Shown here piece by piece: positions 41,001 to 52,677 of a DNA stretch of 64,000 bases. Source of the DNA: Anaeramoeba flamelloides (taxonomy: Eukaryota > Metamonada > Anaeramoebidae). Within the stretch, counting starts at the first letter, position 1; every line of letters starts with the position of its first letter. The position numbers and the translations under genes were made by a program. The stretch spans positions 5,220,001 to 5,284,000 of the forward strand of contig JANTQA010000042.1 of the NCBI GenBank assembly GCA_027625915.1. The letters run 5' to 3'. Below the pieces are notes generated by a model. It worked only from the letters and a program-made list of their open reading frames with translations, did not search any database and was not told the origin of the DNA.

Positions 41001-44000
41001 TAGAATACTTTAAAAGTGAATTATTAATAAGATCTAATAATTAGTTGTTTTTGAATATAAAAAAATATATTTATATATTTTCAATTTTTTATTTCAGGTG
41101 AGTAACAATTTTTGAAGTATAGTTTAGAATTATTAAGATTACAAATATTTTAAATCTCAAAATTATGATTTTCAAAAGAAACAAATAAATTAAAGGGTTG
41201 AATAGACTTGGAAGGGAATTATTTTGGTGATTTTTTTAAAAAAGTTAATTTAAGTAAATTATCACTCTATTTTTTTGTGAAAAATAATTTCTATTGCTCC
41301 CAAACTAAATTTCAATATAATGGCAAAAAAAAAAAAAAAAAAAAATATAAGAAGATTCAAAGTTTAAGATTTTTGATATTAGTACATGAAGAAGAAAAAA
41401 AACTTTTATTTCTCTTAAAATTCTTATTGAAATATCAAAAACTAACGCGGTCATTTAAATCTAAAGCTTGACCTCCATCAAGGAAAAGTTTTTTTTAATT
41501 GAGGTATATAGGTTGTTTTTTGGAATCAAAATCTTTAAAATTTCTTTTCTTTACTTTTAATTTAATTTCTTGGAGAAAAAAAAATTTTCAAAAATAAAAC
41601 TTTGAATTTATCTCGGAATTTTTTTCCAAAATTTCCACTTTTAATATAATAAAAATCATAAATTTTAAACAAAAATCAAACAAACTTTTTGTTGTGGTGA
41701 TATAAAGTTAATTTTTTGTTCGAGTTTTGAAAGGTTCAAGTTTGGAAAGTATCAATTTTGGAAAAAGTTTTTAAAAGTGTGAAAAAAAAATGCAAAAATA
41801 ATATTCAAACCCAATTATTAGACTATTAATTTGAATTTTAATTGAATAAATTTTTGCTTCTTCTTTCCTTTTTTTTGCTAATCGACTTTTAAAAGAAACA
41901 AATGGAATTGATAATTTCCTTTTATTTGGAGGAAGTCAATCTGGAATTTTTATTATTAAATTTGACATATTTTGATCAAAAATTATATTTCTAAATAAAA
42001 GGATTTTTTAAGAATTAGCCAAATAATAACAAGACTGGGGTTTTTCGTTTTTAGATTTTATCATTTGGGTAAAAAGGTAAAACAGGAAAAAAAGTGAATG
42101 CGACGGTTTTTAACTGTAAAAATTGACTGAAAATGAAAAGTAAAATCAATTAAAAGAAGAAACAAATTAACTTGAAAGAATAATATATTTTATTATTTCC
42201 AATCAAATCAATAATCAACAAATCCAATTTTGATTTCTCCTTATCTATCAAAATCTGATTTTTAGTTTTGTGGAACTCAAAAATAGTCTATATTTTTTCA
42301 ACAAATTTTTTTAATGAAGAGATCAATGAAAGTAAAATCCAGACTAATAAAAATAGTATTATAAAAACTGTTATTTGTTTAATCCTTCATTTTGTCTTTA
42401 ATCCTTATTTATTTTTTCTTTTATTTATTAATCTTAATTTTCATTTACTGTAAGGTTCCCAATTAAAAATCGTGGTTTTCACTTTTTTTCCTGTTTTGCT
42501 TTTTTTCACAAGCAGCTAAATCACTTTTAAGGAAAACAAAAAAAAAAATTAACTGTTAAAATCAGAATCAGGATGATTGACAAAAAGCCTAATGCCAATT
42601 GCTCTTGATCGATTGAAAACATTAGTAAAAAATCACAACGGACCTATCACATTTTAGAGATAAATATAAAAATCATCAAGTATCCATTAGTCATTCCAAT
42701 TATGATACTGCTTAAATGTTCACAATCTGCTATTTTTAACCTTTTGGTAAATGTAGAAATGAAAAAAATCACAAATCTTCAAAATTAATAGACCAAAATT
42801 GAAAATTTCATTTTGTATCAATAATTTTAAAATCATAATCATTTATATTAATTTAGGGTATACAAATGTTTTTTAATTTGAGAAAGCTGTTTGATTATTT
42901 TGAATTTGCATTTGAATTAAGGAAAATTATTTGATAAAAAAAATTTCATCTAAGATGTTACCCAATTTAAATCTAAAAATTTGATAAAATTATTAATAGA
43001 AAGAAAAAAGAAAATAAAAATCTTTTTTAATAAATTTAAAAAAAAAATTTAATTATCATCGTAGATGTTTTCTCATAAATTTAAAATTTGTCTAAATTGA
43101 ATAATCTCAATAAATTAGATTTCAATTTTTAGTAAGTTTCCCAATTAATTTTGAAGATTTGTGATTTTTTTCATTTCTACATTTACCAAAAGGTTAAAAA
43201 TAGCAGATTGTGAACATTTAAGCAGTATCATAATTGGAATGACTAATGGATACTTGGTGATTTTTATATTTATCTCTAAAATGGGATATGCCCTTTATGA
43301 TTTTTACTAATGTTTTCAATTGATCAAGAGCAATTGGCATTAGGCTTTTTGCCAATCATCCTGATTCTGATTTTAACAGTAATGATTTTCTTTCATTTGG
43401 AACCATAGTTTGGTTGTTTAATAGAACAGAAGTTAAATAACTGGGTTTTTTTAAAAGAATTTCCAAATTCAATTAAAGTTTTGTAATTTTTTTGAGGAAA
43501 AATTCTCAGTTTGAAAACATGAAAATGATATTGCTAAAAAAACCCTCGAATTTTTGTTCAAAAGAACTTGTTTTTTATTTTTGTTCATTTCTCTCAATTT
43601 TTTGTAAGAGTGTACTCAAATTAATTCCATTAAAAGCAAAACTAATATTAGCTTCTGTTTTGATTTTGGTGATTTTGGTTTTTTTTCTTTTTCTTTTTCA
43701 TTTGAAAGTGAGAATTTGTGTTAAAATAAAAGGATTGTGAAAAATAAAAATAAAAAAAAAAAAAATAAAAAGGTAAATGTAAAAACGAAAACAAACCTTT
43801 TTATCAACAGCATTAACATTAATTTTAAAGCCATTGTTTAGTAGGTAATAAAACAGTTGACTTCTTTCTGGTTTTTGGCACGAGTATGTAAATGTTGAAA
43901 AGCCATCATTATCTCTTACATTAGGATCAGATCCAGAATCTAGCAAAAACTTGAGAACTGGGAAAGGAAGGTCTGTATTTGCTGCGTGGAGTAGTGGTGT

Positions 44001-44928
44001 GTCGCCCCAATTATTTTTCATCTTCAAATTAGCCTTGTTTTGAATTAAAATTTTGACTATTTCAAGCCTGGTATTTGTTTTTAATGACTGGTGAAGTGGT
44101 GTGTCTTTCTAAATGATTTTTAAAAAAAGAAAATTTTTTTATGAAGCAAAAAAAATTTATTCCAAAATTGTTGCAAAGAAAAAGTCAGGAATTTATTACA
44201 GTTAATTCCTTCTCGTTCAAAATAAAAAAAAAAAAAAAAAAAAAGGGAGACTTACAAACTATTGAGCAATTTAGAGGCAAATTATTGGTTCAAAGGGTGA
44301 AAAAAAAATAATTAAAATGGTTTGAATTTAGAAGTTAGGGTTTATGTTGGCGGTTTTTTTTAGAAAAAAAAAAAAAAAAGAAAGAATATTAGTGATTTTT
44401 TACTTTATTAAACAAATTGATTTTGGCGCCATTTTTGATTAAAAGGCTAACAATTTTGGAAGTTTCGTTCACATTTTTTTTGCTCATTACTGCATAGTGC
44501 AGTGGTGTGTATTTATTTACATTTTTATAATTAACACGGGCGCCTTTGTCCAACAATAACTGAATGACCTCGATTGGTGATCCGTATCTACAAGCAAAAA
44601 GCAAAGGGGTGTCTTGGTACCTATTGATAGCACGGACTTTTGCATTATTTTTGACCAAGTAAGAGATGATCTCAAAAGTGGGGTTGTGTTGAAGCGCCAA
44701 ATGCAAGACAGTGTTTTTGTATGAATTAATAGTGTTGATCTCGAAACCTGCTTCGACCAAGATTTTGATGATTTCAAAATTACTTGAGTTCTTCACAGCA
44801 TAATGGAGTGGCGAATCCAAATTCCTCATTCTTGGTGAGAGGTTTTTTTTTTGAGCGCTAAATGTCTTAACGAACTCAATGTCCTTTTGTTTGATTGCTT
44901 CACAAAATTCTTGAAGTCCCTTCGACAT
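38087..44928 (-). CDS. Ankyrin-repeat protein with tandem BTB domains, three exons
   Basis: Exons are 44928-44404, 44108-43797 and 38887-38087, giving 545 residues. Introns are 295 and 4909 nt, both phase 0; donors are GTAAAA and GTTTGT, acceptors TTTAG and AATAG. Junctions fall inside ankyrin repeats (NLFNK|KDTPLH and NAVDKK|GFIPLFHA), supporting the model. Residues about 35-305 hold roughly eight ankyrin repeats with DTPLHxA and xLLxxGAxxN motifs. Residues about 335-420 form a first, degenerate BTB (FHSQLFQIRTGKK, RLLNWIYFG). Residues about 440-530 form a second, canonical one (DFTIIVNDKEIKMHKFVLIA, SQLFRDM, SFRSLKIMFKFFYSDV). Such proteins commonly act as Cullin-3 adaptors, with the repeats binding substrate; that role is inferred. 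The same C-terminal architecture ends the LRR protein at 1975-5376. Confidence 0.9.
40532..41126. mobile_element. Family K inverted-repeat element, copy 1 (intronic)
   Basis: The left end AAACTATATTTCTAAAATAC, then TGACTCGC, is mirrored by the inverted right end AAACTATACTTCAAAAATTG, then TTACTCAC. Body landmarks AAAAATCTTCTTGTTAAC and CATTTCAAAAATTGTGACTC recur at 52678-53321. Confidence 0.6.
42061..42510. mobile_element. Family G inverted-repeat element, copy 2 (intronic)
   Basis: The left end GGTAAAACAGGAAAAAAAGT is mirrored by CACTTTTTTTCCTGTTTTGC on the right. The internal TAAAATCAATTAAAAGAAGA matches copy 1. Confidence 0.65.
42552..43380. mobile_element. Foldback element with ~237 bp near-perfect arms
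   Basis: The arms 42552-42788 and 43143-43380 are inverted copies with few mismatches (ACTGTTAAAATCAGAATCAG on the left, CTGATTCTGATTTTAACAGT on the right). They are separated by about 355 bp of AT-rich spacer that itself shows weak inverted symmetry. No frame is present. Such long, well-conserved arms indicate a young insertion in the ankyrin-BTB intron. Confidence 0.85.
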
Positions 44929-47900
44929 TAATAATTGTATTTATTCGGAATTAAAAGATGGAAATTACAAAAAAATAAATAAATTTGAAAAATAAATTAC
45001 AAAAAGTAATTAATTCCAAAGCAGTGTAAATGTGAAGAAAGAATAACAGAATTTTTAAAAAAGTTTTGTTGATGTTTGTTTTATGTAAAGAAGGTTAGAA
45101 ATTCGATATCCGAAAAAAAAATTCCTAAATGAAAATTTTTGAAAAGTTAGTATAAATTACAATTTTCTCATGCAATTGGAAACTTTATTTTTGAATATAT
45201 TTTTCAAAATTTGAAATACTCGGTATTTTTCGTTTCAATTCGAAAATCTGGCTTTGTATTATTGAGATTTTTCAAAAGGGAAAATATTTTTTTATTAACT
45301 TATTTTTTGACTTTGAATTGACAAATAAGAAAAAGGAATTTCCAAACGGAAATCTTCAGTACAGCCACACCAAATTTGAACTTTTTTATATGTGAAGGTA
45401 AATAAGATCTTTTCTCGTAAGATTACAATAAAACTTTGATCTTTGAAAAATGATTTCTTGTTTAGGATGTGGAGATTTGTAATTTTGGTTCTATAACAAA
45501 TAGACTTTTAAAGAACACTTAGAAATATGCTGAAGAAGATATTTAACCAATTCCTTTTTCTTAAAAGTCAGTTATTCTAATTTTTTTACTAGGTACCAGA
45601 TAATATTTACTAATATCCCTATAAAACAATACCATAACTAAAAATTCCGTTATTTTGATTAAAACAAAATTTTCATAAAACACATTATCTCTCTATATTG
45701 GAGGATTAAATATTCTTATTTATTTTTTGATTCAAAGGTTAATAGACCATTAATTTCCATAACAATTCAATTAAAATCCATCAATAGAATTCATTTCTCA
45801 ACTTTAGAGAAATGGATAATAATTTTTTAAAGAGTTCATTTTTCCCAATTAAATTTTCAGTAAAAAGATCTAATCCTTTTTTTTTTTGGAGATCAAATTA
45901 TCAAAGTAGAAAAAGAAAAATTTGTAAAATATTTTAATTTTACTGAAATCTAACTTTTAATAATTTCTGATCTTTTACAGGGACAAATAAACTCTTTTTC
46001 TGTTAAAAGGGCCCTATATTATTGAATAAACCGAACATAGTAAATGTTTTTAATTCATTATTCTTCCCAAAAGAATTTTACAATTTTTAAATCTAATCGT
46101 TTTTTCTCATTACGTTTTTTTTTTCTTATTTCTTCTTTTTCTTTTTCTCTTTCTAAAAAAGTAAATTTGATAAAAAAAATTCCTTTGAAACTCCAAATTA
46201 ATATTAAGAAAATTGAGGATTTGTAATAACTTTTAATAATCATACAATTAAAATTAAAAAATATTATTGTCAAAAATTTTAATTTTCCAAAGAAATTATG
46301 GAAATTTTTTACGAGACATTCCAATGAAAGGTGTCCCATAATTTTTTTTAACATTTTTTTTTTTTGAAATTTTTGGTTTTTTCAGCTATTTCTTTTATGA
46401 TGACCAACTCGAATCGGGAGTTTATTATTGCTCTTATTTCTGTACGATGATCATTTAACTTTATTCTGAAAAAAAAAGTGAATTTTTAATTTTTGGCCGG
46501 GACACTTATAATGAAGTGGGGTTTAATATTTTGAAAATCTAATCTTGCTTTAAAAACTCAAGTGAAATAAATAAATATTATTATCAAAACAGAATAGATA
46601 TCAAATGCTCTCAAAACGGAACTTTTAAAAGCAGTCATTTTTAACATAAATACTATATGAATTATAAACGTTCAATCTAACTCATCAGTTACAAAAAAAA
46701 AATAAATATGGCTTTGTAAAAAATACGAAAATGAAAATAATCCCAGACAATAGAGAATTACCTGGGGAAGAAAATTATTGTCTAATCACATTTATAATTT
46801 CTTTATTTTAAAACCAAATCCTATTTTTAACTACTAAATTTTTTTTGTGGCCCAAGTTATAAACCTACCTAAAGACAATTAAAGCTAGGTTACATATATT
46901 ACTCCTTTTACCTGTTTGATAACACAAGTAGATCTACTTTTTTTGAAAAAAATAGAGTTTTTTAGAGACCTGTTATGAATTTGAAAAATGATATTTTTAT
47001 TCCTTCTTTTTAGATTTGTAGAATATTGTTTAGAACAAGTGGAATTTGATTAATCATCATTCTAATCAATGGGTCAGTTATAATTTATAAAAATTTGATT
47101 ATTAAATATAGGAAATTATTTTACAATTATACAAATGATTCCCTAATATTCACAATTAAACTTCGTTTAAGGAATTATTTTGATTTTGGGTGTTTTTTTC
47201 AATACCATAATCAAAATTATTCCAAATTTTTTATAATTTTTTTTGTTTAATGATATAAAATTTTATCTTAAATTGACTGTCTCTATTTTTTGAGATCAAA
47301 TTTTCCAATTTGATCGTTATTTTTACTAATTTCTTTTTTAATAATACAAATTTGTGAAATCAACAGCATACTTACCATTATTTATTGTCAGTTACTTGAA
47401 TCCTTAAGATATACGTCTTCTTTACAAAAGAATAGTAATTTTTATCTGAGAAAGCAAGCTTACAAATTCTCCACAGAGTTATTTTGAAAACAATACTCTT
47501 GAAAAATACAACGACAAGAACCCTTTTAAAAAAACTTTAACGCCAATTTTTCAATGTTAAAAAGGTTTGAAGGATGTTAAATTTTTTTTTAGAGAACTTT
47601 TATTCTTGATACATTGATCAAAATAATGCCTGAACAACAACTATAATCCGTGTTTTGTTTTCTTCTTGTTACAAGGCAACATTCAATTAACTACATAGTA
47701 GTATACATTAGTTAAAGACAATTTTGAAATTAAACATCTGAATATTTTCAGTAAAATTTAAATTATTAATGCAATTTGTTAAAATTTTTCATAATAATTT
47801 TCAAGTTTTTTGAATTTTTTTGGTTTTTTGATGATATAAAAATTTTCACAACATTTAACTGTATTTTTTGAGATAAATTTTGAAATTTGATCCTTCATTT

Positions 47901-48940
47901 TAGAATGTTTTTTTAAACAATAAAACTTTAAGAACACGGTATGATATTTAAATAGGGTTTTATATTGGTTTCTTTGATCGGTTGATGTCTACGTTTTCTA
48001 TAATAAAAAAAACGTGCTTTTTGTTTTGAAATACCAAGTAAAACTTTCAACACATATTATTTGGACAAAATGCTGATAAAGATAAATAAATATCTGAAAA
48101 TTTCACATTTTAAAAAATTTCTTACACAAGCTTACCAACCATTTTACTCATTTAAATATTAAAAAACTTTGTAAAATTAATTAATTTTCAAAAGATTCTT
48201 TCTCTTAAGTTGTTTTGAAAGTTGAGCGAGCATATTTCAAAATGGGAAATTGAACTTATAATTTTATTCTTTTTATTGGAATTTATCTGTAATCAACCAA
48301 CAAGAAAAGTGGATAAAAGAAATGTGTTTTTCACTTAAAGATTTTTTAAAACCTCAAAAGTTAGAATTATGCCAAACACAACCAAACATAATTGAGATTG
48401 AAATATAATTTTTTTAATTTCAAAGAAAACATCATTATGACGAAAGGAAGGTAAATTCAAACAATTTCAATATTTGAAAAAACTAGTTTGTTTATATTAT
48501 CACTTTCCAGTTCGTAAAAGAAAATTTGTATTTCAATTTTATGCAAAATATTTTTCTAATTCTTTTCAAAACAAACATATATTATCACAAAATCAATGGT
48601 AAATTACATTCTAGCGGAATTTTATTCATATTCGGTATTTAACCGTCAAGATAAAATTTTCATTCCACTTGTAAATTTTAACATTCACCAAATTAAAAAC
48701 AGTTCAAAAATGCAAACTCTTTTTTCGAAAAAACCATACAAATAATTCGCCAAAATTCACAGAGAGATTATATTTCAACAAAATTTAATAAATAGGGAAT
48801 TTTAATTTTTCTTCAAATAAAAAATTATTTTTTTTAATTGTGAAAACAAAATAATTTTCAAATTTTCAAAAAGGTATTTTGAACAAATCCCTTCTACAAA
48901 AAATAAAGTAATAAAAATAAAAACCTTTTTCAAAAACTGA
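44929..48940. other. 4 kb intergenic region between divergent ankyrin-BTB and ChAPs genes
   Basis: Both genes point away from this region, so both promoters must lie in it. No open frame of coding character, RNA gene or clear terminal-repeat element was found. Two loosely similar T-rich blocks (about 47170-47360 and 47775-47930, sharing GATATAAAA and TTTTTTGAGAT) may be a diverged duplication. Confidence 0.4.
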
Positions 48941-51900
48941 ATGGATACAATTCGTGGTATTTACGAAGCTGTTGAATTAAACAGATTTGAAGTTCTTGAT
49001 TTTCGATCTGCGCAGCTTCAAATGAATAGCGGCAATTTCAATTTACCAGATTTGTGTCATATCATTAAGGAATTTAAAACAGATCAAAAAGGAGCAGAAA
49101 CAACATCTAACGGGTATTACCATTACGTTCTTGGGTTTGAATTTTTTGATAAACTGAGCTCAATTGAAAAATATGTGCAAGAATTGATCGATCGACAGGA
49201 AACAGAAAACACGAACAAAAAAAAAAAAAAAAAAAACCAAAACAAAACCGAGATTTATAATTTCAAAACTGTAGTGATCTCAACATACAACCCATTTTCT
49301 GAATTAGATGCCAGGTTTGTTGTTAAAATCAAAGACGAACTGGATCAAAACGAAGGACCAAATAACGGTAAGGTGGTACAAAATAATCAGAACAAGAAAG
49401 AAGAAAAGAAAAGCATTGGTTCAAATTATTTTGCAAAATTCACTCGAAAAGGAACAAAACAAGACAAAAATTTTGCAAGTCAAAAAAAGATCACATTTGA
49501 AACAAAAATCGAGTACTACGACCTAAAGGGAAGAAAAAAACCAAAGATTGAAATTTCTGAGGAATTGTTTTGGTGTGAATTAAGAGTGGCGTCGTTTATT
49601 CGGCGGTTTATTTTAGAAAGCGACTTCAACAGATATACGCCATTAAGGGTGTTGAATAACTATGATCCCTTATCTGAAGACTCAACTCTTTTAAAGGATC
49701 TTTATCAAATCATCAAAAATCAGAGATATAAAGTGATTCTTCCAGTTTATCCAAGGCTGCTTCCAGACGTTGTTCACAACAGGTTCATTAAATTAATAGA
49801 AAGATGGTTTCTCAAAAATTGCCGGTTTAAGCAAGCAGTTCATTTTTGGAAAAAGTTAATGAATGAAATTGATCCTCGGTTTGTTTCACCACTTGCAAGG
49901 GTACAAAGAAAAAGAAGAAAAATTCGGAAAGGTATTAAAATATTACAAAAAATGCTCTATCAAAATCAAAACGAAAATCAAGAAGAAAAGCAAGAGCAAA
50001 AAGAAGAAAAAGATAATGAGAATAAAAATCACTTCAAAACCAAAAACAAAACCATCAACACAAACAAAACCAAAAACAAAAATGATAATAAGATTAATAC
50101 AGACTCTTTAATGATCTCTGCGAGAATTCAATTAATTAAATCATTCTTTCATCTCGATCACCAAAAAGCTTTAATTGAAGCAAAAAAACTATCCGAATTA
50201 ATACCATTTGTACCCGAATCAGGAGTTTTGCTTGCACGTAGTTTTTTCAAATTGAAAAAATGGAACGAAGGCATTCAAACGTTAGCTTCGATACCCGTGG
50301 AATCAAATTTGATTTCAAATCTTTTAAAATTTAGTGACAATATTAACTTTTTGCCTTCACTTATAAAAATTACTAGTCCCAAAGGCATTAGATGGGAATT
50401 ATCACAAAAAGAAGCTTTGAACAAAATTTTACAGTCTCCTAATAACGATAATCGACTCTTTGTAATTAATAATCAAAAATTTTCAGATCCTTTGTTAAAA
50501 AAAATTTATTATCAATTTAATGTTGTTTGTAAAAAAATTGGAATTCAAAAATTACGATCTTTGCTATCTTTGAACAGGAATTCTCGTTTTTTGTCACTTT
50601 CAAAATCGGTTAGTGAGAATGATTTGTTGAATTATGCAGGGAATTTAACAAAATCTGAAATTAGAATTGATTCTTATTCTCAATACGATCCTAATTCGAA
50701 AAAATCATCATCTAATTCACCCATTTCAACAACAACAACAACAACAACAACTTCATCATCATCATCATCATCTTCACAATTGTCAACATCACCTAGTTTT
50801 AATTCAAAAACAAATTCTACTTCACGTTCTACATCTGCTTCAAGCTTAACATCAATTACAAATAATTATCTAACTATTAATAATAATAATAATAATAATG
50901 AAAACACAACTTCAAATTCTAATAGGAATTCTGTATCAAATACTTCTTCAAAATCAAATTCAGTATTCCCCATTGAATTAAATTTAGAAAATTTAAAAAA
51001 TAATGATAATTTAGAAATACATCTAAAGCCAAATTCAACAAAAAAAAATCCAACACCAAAAATAGGCCCCCTGAATCTTAAATCAATTTCAGAAGAAAAC
51101 GAAACACTAACAAGTAATCAAGAAATTGGAATTTGGGATCCACAAACAGACGATACTGGCTGGTGTTTAAGGGAAAGAGGAAGCGAAAAAGAATTAATGA
51201 AAAGATTAAATTGGGATAAAAACAATTTTGTCATTGATTCTAATCAAAAAGGGAAATCGTACAGAAAAGTGAAATTAAAAAATTTTGATAATATTTTGAA
51301 TTTTGGATATTTAGCTGATCTTGAAGAAACTGATTCCTACCAAAATTTGTTTAAGAAAATTAGAAACAAAAATAATGAAAACAATAAAAACAAGAAAAGC
51401 AATAAAAATAATGAAAATAACGAAAATGAGATTAAAAGTAATAAGAAAAATAGTATTAATGATAATAAAAATGAAAAAAAAGACAAAAAGGAAAAGAAAT
51501 CGAAAAAGAAGATTAAAAAAAAAAAAAACTCGAAAAAGAAGAAAAAAATTAAAAAAAATAAATTAAAAAGTTCCATGTCAAATCCAGTAAAATTAAAAAG
51601 CGGGGCACCACTTTTACAAAACCTTCATGGAAAAGAAGTAATTTATCAAAATTGGCTTTTAGAAATGATCAAAAAACTGGAAACCGAATCAGATCTGTCT
51701 TCAGAATTAATCAATGCAAAGAATAATAATAAAATGCATCATTTTAAAAAGTTTAACAGAACCCAAGTAGATTGGGATCGTTTTGGCGATTTATTTTTAA
51801 GATTACATGACCCCCGAAAGGCAATAAGATGCTATATCTATTCGATCAAACAAAGCAAAAAAAAACCCACCCCCTTTTCAATCAACATTTATTTAAAATT

Positions 51901-52198
51901 ATTATTATTGCTGAACAAAAATACGAGGAACAATAAAAAAAATAACAATAATTTTCAAAAAGCATTTACACTAATAGAATCCATTTTTGAATTTTGGCCA
52001 AAAACCAAAAAAACAATCAATCAGCAATTTTTGGTACTAAGAACTTTAAGATATACTATTTTTTCCATAATTTCATCGATTGGGATCAAAGAATTTATGA
52101 AAACTTATCTTGAACAAACAAAGACAAAATATACGCAACATTTTTTTAAATATATCGAATTAGCAAAACGTTATAAAATTGATGGCTATGATCATTAA
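48941..52198 (+). CDS. ChAPs (exomer / BUD7-BCH1) family cargo adaptor
   Basis: A single-exon frame of 1085 residues. ChAPs proteins, with Chs5 and Arf1 in yeast, form the exomer coat that carries selected cargo from the trans-Golgi to the cell surface. Family features visible: the N-terminal IRGIYEAVELNRFEVLDFRS, LPDLCHIIKEFK, YHYVLGFE; a middle block ISEELFWCELRVASFIRR and YKVILPVYPRLLP; then TPR-like helical pairs (RFKQAVHFWKKL, ARIQLIKSFFHL, QKALIEAKKLSELIPFVPES, GVLLARSFFKLKKWNEGIQT), the late IWDPQTDDTGWCLRERGSEK, and a C-terminal TPR near 940 (DWDRFGDLFLRLHDPRKAIR). Low-complexity inserts (Lys run near 92, Thr/Ser run near 595, Lys/Asn block about 800-880) make it longer than yeast homologues. 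The start is the first ATG of the frame. The family call rests on motif order and is fairly confident; exomer function in this organism is inferred. Confidence 0.82.
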   Translation: MDTIRGIYEAVELNRFEVLDFRSAQLQMNSGNFNLPDLCHIIKEFKTDQKGAETTSNGYYHYVLGFEFFDKLSSIEKYVQELIDRQETENTNKKKKKKNQNKTEIYNFKTVVISTYNPFSELDARFVVKIKDELDQNEGPNNGKVVQNNQNKKEEKKSIGSNYFAKFTRKGTKQDKNFASQKKITFETKIEYYDLKGRKKPKIEISEELFWCELRVASFIRRFILESDFNRYTPLRVLNNYDPLSEDSTLLKDLYQIIKNQRYKVILPVYPRLLPDVVHNRFIKLIERWFLKNCRFKQAVHFWKKLMNEIDPRFVSPLARVQRKRRKIRKGIKILQKMLYQNQNENQEEKQEQKEEKDNENKNHFKTKNKTINTNKTKNKNDNKINTDSLMISARIQLIKSFFHLDHQKALIEAKKLSELIPFVPESGVLLARSFFKLKKWNEGIQTLASIPVESNLISNLLKFSDNINFLPSLIKITSPKGIRWELSQKEALNKILQSPNNDNRLFVINNQKFSDPLLKKIYYQFNVVCKKIGIQKLRSLLSLNRNSRFLSLSKSVSENDLLNYAGNLTKSEIRIDSYSQYDPNSKKSSSNSPISTTTTTTTTSSSSSSSSQLSTSPSFNSKTNSTSRSTSASSLTSITNNYLTINNNNNNNENTTSNSNRNSVSNTSSKSNSVFPIELNLENLKNNDNLEIHLKPNSTKKNPTPKIGPLNLKSISEENETLTSNQEIGIWDPQTDDTGWCLRERGSEKELMKRLNWDKNNFVIDSNQKGKSYRKVKLKNFDNILNFGYLADLEETDSYQNLFKKIRNKNNENNKNKKSNKNNENNENEIKSNKKNSINDNKNEKKDKKEKKSKKKIKKKKNSKKKKKIKKNKLKSSMSNPVKLKSGAPLLQNLHGKEVIYQNWLLEMIKKLETESDLSSELINAKNNNKMHHFKKFNRTQVDWDRFGDLFLRLHDPRKAIRCYIYSIKQSKKKPTPFSINIYLKLLLLLNKNTRNNKKNNNNFQKAFTLIESIFEFWPKTKKTINQQFLVLRTLRYTIFSIISSIGIKEFMKTYLEQTKTKYTQHFFKYIELAKRYKIDGYDH

Positions 52199-52677
52199 TT
52201 TTTTTTTCTTCCCTTTTAATGAATTTGTTTATTTCTTTTTTTCTCATATTTATTATAGTTTTTTTTTTTTTTCTTCTTCAACTTCGATTAGTAATAGAAT
52301 ATTTTTTTTATTGATTTATTTTTCAATACAAATTTTGAGTATTTATTTTTTTTTTCTTCAATATCAATTTTTTGAAAAAAATAAAAAATTATAGGATTTA
52401 ATAATTTTAAATAATTAATGATTTTTTTTTTTAATTTTTTAACGATTTAATTTTACGATCCACTTTTTATTTAATTGCTGTTAATGAAATAAATCATTCA
52501 AATAGAGATCCAAAAAATGGATACAGATTCTATTAATAATTGATAGTTATTTTAATGGGGATGAAAAATTAATGTTAATATTATTCTTGATGGTGATATT
52601 TTATAATCACTAAGAATAGTGTATTTATGTATTTTGGATTTAGTGGTAGGGTGTTGAGTTATTTTTCGCTTGAAATC
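52199..52677. other. 3' flank of the ChAPs gene
   Basis: Very T-rich sequence with short Phe-rich chance frames. No feature beyond the presumed 3' untranslated region is visible. Confidence 0.4.

Larger units (their letters stand above)
38888..43796 (-). other. 4.9 kb intron 2 of the ankyrin-BTB gene
   Basis: It begins GTTTGT at 43796 and ends AATAG at 38888. It contains a family K element (40532-41126), a family G element (42061-42510) and a foldback element (42552-43380). These make up more than a third of its length. No embedded gene was found. Confidence 0.8.

Noticed and set aside
41208-41471. 87-codon plus-strand frame in the ankyrin-BTB intron
   Set aside because: It lies antisense inside the intron, is interrupted by a Lys run and has no recognisable domain.
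43492-43740. 82-codon plus-strand frame in the ankyrin-BTB intron border
   Set aside because: It overlaps the intron start, is Phe/Leu-rich and has no motif.
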